DNA of 64,000 nucleotides from Mycolicibacterium crocinum (GTDB lineage: Bacteria > Actinomycetota > Actinomycetes > Mycobacteriales > Mycobacteriaceae): the NCBI RefSeq assembly GCF_022370635.2, contig NZ_CP092362.2, forward strand, positions 5,208,001 through 5,272,000. The letters run 5' to 3'. The notes beneath the pieces were generated by a model. That model made no database searches. It was given only the letters and a program-made list of their open reading frames with translations, and was not told the origin of the DNA. Within the stretch, counting starts at the first letter, position 1. The number at the start of each line of letters is the position of its first letter. Shown here in pieces: positions 15,777 through 23,014 of this stretch. The position numbers and the translations under genes were made by a program.

Positions 15777-17890
15777 GCCGGTGAGGTTACCTCGTGCTCG
15801 TCGGCCCCGGCGGTGGCCAGCAGCCACGCGTACTGGAACGCTGCTTCCTTCCACCGCTCGTAGCGGCCGCTGATTCCGCCGTGGCCCGCGGCCATCTGCG
15901 TCTTCAACAGCACCGGATGCTCGTCGGTCTTGGTGTGCCGAAGCGCGGCAACCCACTTCGCGGGTTCGACGTAGAGCACCCGAGTGTCGTTGAGTGACGT
16001 CATCGCCAGGATCGCCGGGTACTCCTTGGCTTCGACGTTCTCGTACGGCGAATAGGACTTCATGTAGAAGTAGACGTCCTTGTTCTCCAACGGGTTTCCC
16101 CACTCGTCCCACTCCGTCACCGTCAACGGCAGCGACGGGTCGAGGATCGTGGTGAGTGGGTCCACGAACGGAACCTGCGCGAGAATCCCGGCGAACAGTT
16201 GCGGCGCCAGGTTCGCAACCGCGCCCATCAGCAGACCACCCGCACTGCCACCCAGGGCCACCAGGTTCTGCGGCCGGGTCAGGCCGGTGTCGACGAGATG
16301 CTGTGCCACGGCGATGAAGTCGGTGAACGTGTTGCGCTTCTCCAGCAGCTTGCCGCGCTCGTACCAGAGCCGCCCCATCTCGCCGCCACCACGGACGTGG
16401 GCGACGGCGAAGACCATGCCGCGGTCGAGCAGCGACAGGCGCGCAACCGAGAACCGCGGATCTTCGGACGACTCGTACGCGCCGTAGCCGTACAGCACTG
16501 TGGGAGCGGGGAATTCGATGCCGGCCTTGTGGACGATCGAGATCGGGACGCGGGTGCCGTCCTCGGCGAGCGCCCAGTCCCGGCGCTCAACGTAGTCCTC
16601 GCGGCGGTAACCGCCGAGCACCGGCTGCTCGCGCAGCAGGGTGCGCTCGCCGGTGGCGAGGTCGAGGTCGTAGATCCGCAGCGGCGTCACGTAGGAGGTG
16701 GTGCCGACCCGCAGTTTGGGCGTCGACCAGTTCGGGTTGCCCGCCAAGCCGGACGAGGCCAGCTCGGAGTCGAAGGCGATCTCCTCGGGGGTGCCGTACC
16801 CGTCGGTGCCGATGGGCCACAACTGGATTCGCGGCAGCGCCTCGCGGCGGTAGCTGATCACCAGCTGGTCGGCGAAGGCGTCGACGCCGTCGAGACGGAC
16901 GTCGTCGCGGGCCTCGATCAGGGTGCGCTGGTCGGTGGGGTCGCTGACCGGCGCCTCCACGAGGGTGAAGTTGACCGCGCCGTCGTTGTGCAGGATCAGG
17001 AATCGGTCTTCACCGCCGATCACGGCGTGGTCCACCGAATACTCGACTCCGTCGCGGCGCGGCAGCACCGAGGTGAACTCCGCGTTTGGGTCGGCGGCAT
17101 CACCGAACCACACCTGCGAGGTGATCGCCGAGCCGGCGGCGATGATCACGTACTTGTTGCTGCGGGTGCGGCCCATGCCGACCCAGAACCGTTCGTCGGG
17201 TTCGTGGAACACCTGCTCGTCGGGCTGGCCGGAACCCAGCCGATGGCGCCACACGGTGTCCGGGCGCCAGGCCTCGTCGACCGTCGTGTAGTAGACGCAT
17301 CCATTGTCCGCTGCCCACGTCACGCCGGAGGAGATTCCGGCGATCTCGTCGGGGTACAGCTCACCGGTGCGTAAGTCTTTGAACCGCAGCGTGTATCGCT
17401 CGTCCCCGACTGTGTCGACCGAGTAGGCCAGCAGGTGACCGTCGATGCTCACGCTGCTGGCACCGAGGGAGAAGAACTCGTGTCCGTCGGCCTCGGCGTT
17501 CTCGTCGAGCAGCACCTGCTCGCCGGGGACCTCGGTGTCCTCGTCGAAGACCGGCGGATTCCAATCGTCCGGCCCGGCGACCGGGCAGCGGCAGTGCGCC
17601 CCGTACTGCTTGCCTTCGAAACTGCGGCCGTAGTACCACCACTCACCGCGGCGGGTGGGAACCGACATGTCGGTCTCCTTGGTGCGCGCCTTGATCTCGT
17701 CGAAGATCTTCTGCCGCAGCGGCTCAAGATGGGCGGTGGCCTTGTCGGCGTAGGCGTTTTCGGCTTCGAGGTGTGCGATGACCTCCGGATCGGATTTCTC
17801 GCGCAGCCATTCGTAGGGGTCGACGAAGACGTCCTCGTGGAAAACACGCTCGGTGTCGACCCGCTTGGCGATGGGCGGATTCATGCTCAT
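15773..17890 (-). CDS. ptrB: Oligopeptidase B (prolyl oligopeptidase family)
   Basis: A 705-residue serine peptidase of the S9A family that cleaves short peptides after basic residues. It has an N-terminal seven-bladed propeller (about 70-430) and a C-terminal alpha/beta hydrolase domain with nucleophile GGSAGG (Ser549), Asp635 in LNDTRV and His670 in AAGHGG. It is full length. In M. tuberculosis the equivalent is recalled as split into ptrBa and ptrBb, so this represents the intact form. ATG 17890 overlaps the purC stop by ATGA. It is cytoplasmic, as no signal peptide is present. Confidence 0.95.
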   Translation of the reverse strand: MSMNPPIAKRVDTERVFHEDVFVDPYEWLREKSDPEVIAHLEAENAYADKATAHLEPLRQKIFDEIKARTKETDMSVPTRRGEWWYYGRSFEGKQYGAHCRCPVAGPDDWNPPVFDEDTEVPGEQVLLDENAEADGHEFFSLGASSVSIDGHLLAYSVDTVGDERYTLRFKDLRTGELYPDEIAGISSGVTWAADNGCVYYTTVDEAWRPDTVWRHRLGSGQPDEQVFHEPDERFWVGMGRTRSNKYVIIAAGSAITSQVWFGDAADPNAEFTSVLPRRDGVEYSVDHAVIGGEDRFLILHNDGAVNFTLVEAPVSDPTDQRTLIEARDDVRLDGVDAFADQLVISYRREALPRIQLWPIGTDGYGTPEEIAFDSELASSGLAGNPNWSTPKLRVGTTSYVTPLRIYDLDLATGERTLLREQPVLGGYRREDYVERRDWALAEDGTRVPISIVHKAGIEFPAPTVLYGYGAYESSEDPRFSVARLSLLDRGMVFAVAHVRGGGEMGRLWYERGKLLEKRNTFTDFIAVAQHLVDTGLTRPQNLVALGGSAGGLLMGAVANLAPQLFAGILAQVPFVDPLTTILDPSLPLTVTEWDEWGNPLENKDVYFYMKSYSPYENVEAKEYPAILAMTSLNDTRVLYVEPAKWVAALRHTKTDEHPVLLKTQMAAGHGGISGRYERWKEAAFQYAWLLATAGADEHEVTSPA

Positions 17891-18777
17891 GCTCCGATCC
17901 AGTCGGCGAACGACAGTCCCGAGATGCGTTCGTAGGCTTCGATGTAGCGCGCGCGGGTGGCGGCGACGATGTCGTCGGGCAGCGGCGGTGGAGGCGTGGA
18001 ACCGTAACGGTCCCAACCCGATTCGGGGCCGGTGAGCCAGTTGCGGACGAACTGCTTGTCGAAGCTGGGCTGCACCTGCCCCACTGTGTAGGTGTCGGCA
18101 GGCCAGTACCGCGAAGAGTCCGGGGTGAAGACCTCGTCGGCCAGCACCACCCGGTCGTCGGCGTCCACACCGAACTCGAACTTGGTGTCCGCGATGATGA
18201 TGCCCTTGGTCAGGGCGTGGTCGGCGGCCTGCATATAGATCTGCAACGTGCGCTCGCGCAGCTGATTGGCGCGCACCGCGCCGACGATCTCGATGGTCCG
18301 GTCGAACGAGATGTTCTCGTCGTGCTCGCCGATGTCGGCCTTGGTCGCCGGGGTGAACAGCGGAGTGTCGAACCTGCTGGCCTCGACCAAGCCGGGCGGC
18401 AGCGCGATACCGCAGACCGTGCCGTCGCGCTGGTAGTCCAGCAGCCCCGAGCCGGTCAGGTAACCGCGGGCCACACATTCGATCGGCACCATCTCGAGCT
18501 TGCGCACCACCAGCGCACGACCCAAGACCTCCTCGGGGATCCGCGGGTCGTCCGGCGGGCCGGCCAGATGGTTCGGCGCGTCGATGTAGTCGAAGAAGAA
18601 CACGCTCATCGCGGTGAGGATGCGGCCCTTGTCGGGGATCAGGCTGTCCAGGATGTAGTCATAGGCCGAGATCCGGTCGCTGGCGACGAACAACAGGTGC
18701 TCGTCGTCGATGGCAAAGATCTCGCGGACCTTACCGCTGGCCAGGTGCTGATAGTCGCTCAGAGCGGGGCGGGGCAT
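17887..18777 (-). CDS. purC: SAICAR synthetase PurC
   Basis: A 296-residue phosphoribosylaminoimidazole-succinocarboxamide synthase that condenses CAIR with aspartate using ATP. Family segments are ASGKVREIF near the N-terminus, the VPIECVARGYLTGSG block (about residues 82-96), the IIADTKFEFG motif, and VLADEVFTPDSSRYWP. ATG 18777 is preceded by CAGCCTAACG and opens the purC-ptrB-gpx operon. It is divergent from the small membrane protein gene. Confidence 0.97.
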   Translation of the reverse strand: MPRPALSDYQHLASGKVREIFAIDDEHLLFVASDRISAYDYILDSLIPDKGRILTAMSVFFFDYIDAPNHLAGPPDDPRIPEEVLGRALVVRKLEMVPIECVARGYLTGSGLLDYQRDGTVCGIALPPGLVEASRFDTPLFTPATKADIGEHDENISFDRTIEIVGAVRANQLRERTLQIYMQAADHALTKGIIIADTKFEFGVDADDRVVLADEVFTPDSSRYWPADTYTVGQVQPSFDKQFVRNWLTGPESGWDRYGSTPPPPLPDDIVAATRARYIEAYERISGLSFADWIGA

Positions 18778-18828
18778 CGCGTCAGCCTAACGGCCGCTGA
18801 CCCGGCGCGATTGTGCTGGGATCAAGCC

Positions 18829-19467
18829 ATGAGATCGCGCTTCCTGCCCTACGCCACCACCCCGGGCCGGCTGCTCGGACAGTTGGTCAGCGACGTGGTC
18901 GTCGCGTTGTGGATCACGGTGTGGGTTCTGGTCGGGCTCGGGGTGCACAGCGCGGTCGCGACGATCGCCGACGTCGGCCGCCAGGTCAACGACGGCGCGA
19001 CCGGCATCTCGGACAACCTGCACTCCGCCGGCGACAGCGCGCACAAGATCCCGCTGGTCGGCGACACCGTTGCCAAGCCGCTGCGGGCGGCCAGCGAGGC
19101 CGCCCTGGACCTGGCCGGCGCGGGCCACAACCTCGACACCACGGCCACTTGGCTGGCGGTGGTGCTGGCGTTCGCGGTGGCGGCACCGCCGATCCTGGCG
19201 GTGGGTATGCCGTGGCTGTTTCTGCGGATCCGGTTCTTCCGCCGCAAGTGGACGGTCATCGCGCTGACCCGCACGCCCGCCGGGGAACAGCTGCTGGCGT
19301 TGCGAGCGCTGGCTAACCGGCCACTGCGCAAGCTCACCGACGTCAACGTGGACCCGGTGGGCGCCTGGCGGCGCGAGGATCCGTATGCGATTCGCGGGCT
19401 CGCCGCACTCGAACTGCGCTCGGCGGGCGTCGCCGCCCCGCGCTACTGGCGGACTTCGGCGCGCTGA
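18829..19467 (+). CDS. Conserved mycobacterial membrane protein
   Basis: A 212-residue protein with two hydrophobic segments, about residues 18-42 and 105-130. They flank a polar Gly/Asp/Ala-rich loop (45-100) containing DGATGISDNLHSAGDSAH. The C-terminal tail is basic and ends in RYWRTSAR. Position beside purC and divergent from it corresponds to Rv0779c of M. tuberculosis. No catalytic motif is seen and function is unknown. The last codons and the stop lie inside a 47-bp repeat that recurs at the end of the next gene. Confidence 0.82.
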   Translation: MRSRFLPYATTPGRLLGQLVSDVVVALWITVWVLVGLGVHSAVATIADVGRQVNDGATGISDNLHSAGDSAHKIPLVGDTVAKPLRAASEAALDLAGAGHNLDTTATWLAVVLAFAVAAPPILAVGMPWLFLRIRFFRRKWTVIALTRTPAGEQLLALRALANRPLRKLTDVNVDPVGAWRREDPYAIRGLAALELRSAGVAAPRYWRTSAR

Positions 19468-19501
19468 CGGGCGCTACGCGCACGTAAGCGCGCCAGATCT
19501 T
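19455..19501 (+). repeat. 47-bp direct repeat, left copy
   Basis: This copy matches 20390-20436 at 41 of 47 positions. It begins in the last codons of the membrane protein gene (TCG GCG CGC TGA) and continues 34 bases past the stop. It contains an inner inverted repeat, GGCGCGCT (19458-19465) with AGCGCGCC (19487-19494), which could act as a terminator. With the right copy it brackets the DUF559 gene. Confidence 0.75.
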
Positions 19502-19541
19502 TCGGGGGAACCGGCGTGGCCGCTGCGGCGTCCATTCAGTT

Positions 19542-20402
19542 GTGCTCGAAGACTTGCTCCGCCGGCACGACGGGGTCATCACCCTCGCGCAGGCGCAGCG
19601 CGCCGGCTTGAGCGAATTCGCGGTTCGCCGCCGCGTGCGTTCGGGTCAGTGGCGGCGTTGCGCCCTGGGTGTGTACTTCGCCGACGATCGACCGTTCACG
19701 GCCGCGGCACGAATTCGTGCGGCGGTATGGGGTCGCGGGGATCGCGCCACTGCCAGCGGTCTCGCCGCCGCGTGGTGGCTGGGTCTCATCGCGACCACCC
19801 CGGACATCGTCGAGATCACGGTGCCGCGAAACAGCCATGGTCGGGCTGCCCGAGGGACTCGCCTGCGTCGGTGCGATCTTGCCGAGGTCGACATCACCGA
19901 GCACCGATCACTACGAGTGACCGCACCCCCGCTGACCGTCATCGAGGCGTCCATACGCCCGGGCGGCGGACCAGCCATCATGGACACCGCTCTCCAGCGT
20001 CGCGTTGAGTTGATCGACCTCGAACGTGCGCATGCCCGCAATGTCGGGCGCCGGGGATCCACCGCCATCCGGCGCCTGCTCGACACCGCTGCCGGCGGTG
20101 CGCGTTCGGAAGCAGAGCGGCTGATCATCCGGTTACTCAGGCAGGCCCAAATCAGCGGCTGGACAGCGAACTTCGCGGTTGGCGGCTACGTCATCGATAT
20201 CGCTTTCCCACATCAGCGGGTCGCAATCGAGATCGACGGGTGGGCTTTTCACAGTGATCAGGCCACGTTCCAGAACGACCGCGTTCGGCAGAATCGGCTC
20301 GCCCTGCAGGGCTGGCAGGTCCTGCGCTTCACCTGGCTGGACCTAACTCAACACCCGGACCGGGTGCTGAGTCAGATACGCGCGGCCATTTCGGCGCGCT
20401 GA
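19542..20402 (+). CDS. AbiEi-type winged-helix plus DUF559 endonuclease-like protein
   Basis: A 286-residue two-domain protein. The N-terminal part (about 1-60, LLRRHDGVITLAQAQRAGL, then RRRVRSGQWRRC) resembles the winged-helix of AbiEi-type antitoxins. The C-terminal part (about 190-286) is a DUF559/Vsr-like PD-(D/E)xK fold with SEAERLIIRLLR, VIDIAFP, VAIEIDGWAFH and QVLRFTW. Such genes are scattered, often solitary, in mycobacterial genomes. No AbiEii toxin partner is adjacent. GTG 19542 is the likely start. The gene is bracketed by a 47-bp direct repeat. A role in DNA processing or defence is inference. Confidence 0.8.
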   Translation: MLEDLLRRHDGVITLAQAQRAGLSEFAVRRRVRSGQWRRCALGVYFADDRPFTAAARIRAAVWGRGDRATASGLAAAWWLGLIATTPDIVEITVPRNSHGRAARGTRLRRCDLAEVDITEHRSLRVTAPPLTVIEASIRPGGGPAIMDTALQRRVELIDLERAHARNVGRRGSTAIRRLLDTAAGGARSEAERLIIRLLRQAQISGWTANFAVGGYVIDIAFPHQRVAIEIDGWAFHSDQATFQNDRVRQNRLALQGWQVLRFTWLDLTQHPDRVLSQIRAAISAR

Positions 20403-20436
20403 CGAGCGCTGGGCGCACGTAACCGCGCCAAACCTT
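20390..20436 (+). repeat. 47-bp direct repeat, right copy
   Basis: Counterpart of 19455-19501, with 6 mismatches. It starts in the final codons of the DUF559 gene, so both genes end with the same Ser-Ala-Arg-stop codons. Its inner arms GGCGCGCT and ACCGCGCC pair with one mismatch. A TTGACA hexamer (20435-20440) begins at its right end. Confidence 0.75.
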
Positions 20437-20461
20437 GACACCGCGGGCCAACCGCCGCAGA

Positions 20462-20485
20462 GTAATCAATCAAATGATTGATTAC
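20462..20485. promoter_or_regulatory. 24-bp AT-rich palindromic operator before the Rieske operon
   Basis: The 11-base arms GTAATCAATCA (20462-20472) and TGATTGATTAC (20475-20485) are perfectly inverted around AA. The site is strikingly AT-rich for this genome and lies 20 bases before the oxygenase ATG (20506), upstream of AGGGAGG. Size and symmetry fit a TetR-family dimer-pair site. The TetR encoded at 25307-25960 is the obvious candidate, although no second copy lies near that gene. Confidence 0.7.
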
Positions 20486-20505
20486 TTGCTCAGGGAGGTT
20501 CATCG

Positions 20506-21860
20506 ATGACGTCCACAGCCTTGCCCGGCGAGTGGGTCGAGCACGCACCAGGACTCGAAGATCTCGCGGGGAGCTTCAGGTCTCAGGTGTCGACGGACCG
20601 CTACCGATCTCGCGAGTACGCCGAACGTGAACGCGCGGCGATCTGGATGAAGACGTGGCAGATCGCCGGGCGCGTCGACGACCTTCCCAAGGTCGGCGAC
20701 TGGATGGAATACAAGCTCTACGACCAGTCCTTCCTCATCGTGCGGGGCAAGGACGAGCAACTGCGCGGCTTCGTCAACGCCTGCCGGCATCGCGGCAACG
20801 CCCTCTGCAAGGGTCGCGCCGGCAACGCCAAGCGCGGCTTCCTGTGCCAATACCATCTGTGGTCCTACGACCTCGACGGCCGACTCAAGGGACTGCTGCG
20901 GGAAGAGAACGCCGGCGGCCTCGACAAGAGCGACAACTCACTGATCGCGGTTCCGGTCGACACCTTCGGCGGCTTCGTCTTCATCAACCCGGATGCCGAC
21001 GCCCAACCGCTCGCGGAGTGGATCGGCGAGGAGGCCATGGCGACGCTGGCGCCGTATCACCTCGAACTGATGTCCACGGTGATGAACGTCCGAGAAGCGC
21101 TGGACTGCAACTGGAAAGTCGTGATGGACGCCTTCAACGAGGGCTACCACGTCAACGGTGTCCACCCACAACTGTTGGCAGTGCTCAACATTCAGCCGGA
21201 GACCACGCGCTACAAGTTCTTCGAGAACCACACCATCGCGATGGCCCCTTCGAGGTCGTGGGCGCCACCCCGGAAAAGCAGGTCGAGGGCACACTGTCGC
21301 TGCCCGAGACCTTCCCGGGAACGGTCGCGGTGATCCCGCGCTTCCAGGAACTCGTCAAGGAGTACACCGCGGACGACGGCTCGATCGACTTCCCCGACGG
21401 TGTCACGGCGCGCACGCTGCTGCAGAAGGCAACCCGTGCGCACCTGACCGAGATGGGCTTGGACGTCAGCGGCCTCACCGATGCGCAGATGAGCGACAAC
21501 CACGGCTGGTTTCTGTTCCCCAACTTCATGATGACCATCCGGGCCGGCGAGTGCCACGTGATCCTGGCCAGGCCGCACCCGGATGGGGACCCCAACCGGT
21601 GCATCTGGCATGTGGCGAGCTACATGTACCTGCCGCCCGAGATGGCCGACGCCTTCACTGTGGACCTGACGGAGGTCGACGAACCCGGCAGCTACAAGTA
21701 TTTCGAAGCGCTGCAACAGGATTACGAGCAGATGCAGCGTCAACAGTCCGGCCTGCGCAACGAGAACCTCGATCACCTGATGCTGGTGAACGAAGAGATC
21801 GTCGTCGCAAAATTTCACGACACCATGGACCGATGGATGGCAGGAAAGGCAGCACAGTGA
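20506..21860 (+). pseudogene. Rieske ring-hydroxylating oxygenase alpha subunit, frameshifted
   Basis: The oxygenase component of a ring-hydroxylating enzyme, read in two frames. Frame one (20506 to about 21246) has the Rieske cluster ligands Cys93-x-His95 and Cys114-x2-His117 and the mononuclear iron motif NEGYHVNGVH (Asn211, His215, His220). After Met246 the frame is lost; the family sequence continues one frame over (GPFEVVGA onward) to the stop at 21860. Adding one base in ATGGCCCCTT near 21244 would restore a protein of about 451 residues. The lesion is a true mutation or a sequencing error. All downstream operon genes are intact and overlap normally, so loss is recent or artefactual. 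Confidence 0.88.
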
Positions 21861-22384
21861 ACCTCGAAGACCGCATCGCCCTACACAATCGGATGGCCCG
21901 CGCCTACGGTGACGCCTACCTGCGCCAGGGTGTGCAGGACGGCGAAAAGTTCGTCGACGTCTGGAAGTTCCACCCGGACTGCATGTATGCCTCGCCGTAC
22001 TTCACCGGCGATGAGGCATTCAAGCTCAGCGAGTTCCCCGAAGAGTCCGCCCGTGCGTCGACCATGGAGGCCAAGGTCTACTCGCTGCGCTTCCCCGACT
22101 GGAAACCCGTCGACTTCAAGCACTGGCCGGCCGACAACGGCTTCGTGATGAAAACCCGCTGGCAGGGCACCAACAAGGACACCGGCACCGTAATGGGTTT
22201 CTACTCATACAGTTTCATCGACACCGACGACAACGGGGAGGTCGTACGCTGGGAAACCCACGTCAACAGTGAGTACAGCGACTTCCTCGACGTCGCGATC
22301 GGGGTGCACGGCCCATTCCACGGCACCCACGAATACACCGACGCGTTGGATCGCCGGCTGGCCGAAGAGGGGCTGACCGTCTGA
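21857..22384 (+). CDS. NTF2-like protein of the Rieske operon (first)
   Basis: A 175-residue protein with an NTF2/SnoaL-like fold pattern: N-terminal helices around DAYLRQGVQDGEKFVDVWKF, a strand-rich core (GFVMKTRWQGT, MGFYSYSF) and a closing segment WETHVNSEYSDFL. Ring-hydroxylating oxygenase beta subunits share this fold, so it could be a small subunit, but the sequence is not a classical beta subunit. GTG 21857 overlaps the alpha-subunit stop by GTGA. Tight coupling indicates joint function with the oxygenase. Confidence 0.75.
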   Translation: MNLEDRIALHNRMARAYGDAYLRQGVQDGEKFVDVWKFHPDCMYASPYFTGDEAFKLSEFPEESARASTMEAKVYSLRFPDWKPVDFKHWPADNGFVMKTRWQGTNKDTGTVMGFYSYSFIDTDDNGEVVRWETHVNSEYSDFLDVAIGVHGPFHGTHEYTDALDRRLAEEGLTV

Positions 22385-22809
22385 TGACGCTGTCGGACAC
22401 CGTGCTGGAGTACAGCCGGTTGATGAAGCGGTTGGTCGACGAGGCCAAGCAACCGGGCTTCACTGCCGACAGCTGGGCGCCGCTGGCCGAGCTCATCGAC
22501 ACGCAGAACTTCATGCGGGTCGGCAACTTCAAAGAGGTGATGGACTGGGACACCTACGTCGCGTTCCTGACCAACTGGGCGGCGTCCTCGGAGTGGGAGT
22601 CGGAATTCAAGCGGGTCACCGAGGCCGGCAACGTGGTGTTCCTCGAGCTCGAAGAGCACAGCCGAATCGGCGAATTCAGCAACTCGGTGAACTCGGTGTC
22701 GGTCTATGAGTTCGACGAACGCGGAAAGATCACCCGTATCGACGTATATCTCCAAATGGCCCTGCCCGATCCCGATATGCTCGCCAGTTACGAGGGTGTC
22801 GAGATCTGA
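22384..22809 (+). CDS. NTF2-like protein of the Rieske operon (second)
   Basis: A 141-residue protein of the same general fold, with an N-terminal helix SDTVLEYSRLMKRLVDEAK, a middle helix and strands ending in KITRIDVYLQMALPDP. It overlaps the preceding gene by TGATG. Two NTF2-like proteins in succession may form a hetero-oligomer or act as separate isomerase/cyclase-like enzymes. One may be the oxygenase small subunit. No catalytic residues can be assigned with confidence. Confidence 0.72.
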   Translation: MTLSDTVLEYSRLMKRLVDEAKQPGFTADSWAPLAELIDTQNFMRVGNFKEVMDWDTYVAFLTNWAASSEWESEFKRVTEAGNVVFLELEEHSRIGEFSNSVNSVSVYEFDERGKITRIDVYLQMALPDPDMLASYEGVEI

Positions 22810-22822
22810 CGATAGGGAACCG

Positions 22823-23014
22823 ATGAAGGCTTCGGTCGATCCAGACCGCTGCGCCGGACACGGCGACTGCGTGTCGACCTGCGCGGACGTGTTCGCCTGG
22901 ACTGCTGACGGCTATGCCGAAGTCGTGCTCGACGAGATTCCCGACCAGTTCAAAGATCTCGTCGTGAAGGCCGTGCAGGACTGCCCGGAGCACGCGATCA
23001 GCGCGGAAGGCTAG
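22823..23014 (+). CDS. 3Fe-4S-type ferredoxin
   Basis: A 63-residue ferredoxin with cluster residues Cys10, Cys16, Cys20 and Cys54 in the patterns CAGHGDC and CPEHAI. His13 stands where the second Cys of a 4Fe-4S site would be. This CxxHxxC arrangement is typical of mycobacterial P450-type ferredoxins with 3Fe-4S clusters. In this operon it probably passes electrons to the Rieske oxygenase. ATG 22823 has GATAGGGAAC upstream. The stop overlaps the next GTG (TAGTG). No ferredoxin reductase gene is nearby. Confidence 0.9.
   Translation: MKASVDPDRCAGHGDCVSTCADVFAWTADGYAEVVLDEIPDQFKDLVVKAVQDCPEHAISAEG

Noticed and set aside
15773..18478. A 901-codon reading frame suggesting a fusion upstream of ptrB
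   Set aside because: The N-terminal 196 codons are out of frame with purC, which occupies that region. The true ptrB start is ATG 17890.
20435..20463. TTGACA at 20435 as -35 of the Rieske operon promoter
   Set aside because: No acceptable -10 lies 16-19 bases downstream (CAGAGT only), so this hexamer was not annotated as a promoter.
20655..21250. The second Rieske frame before the frameshift, read as an independent 401-residue gene
   Set aside because: Its N-terminal 195 codons are an Arg/Pro-rich shadow of the real alpha subunit; only the portion after about 21246 has family sequence.
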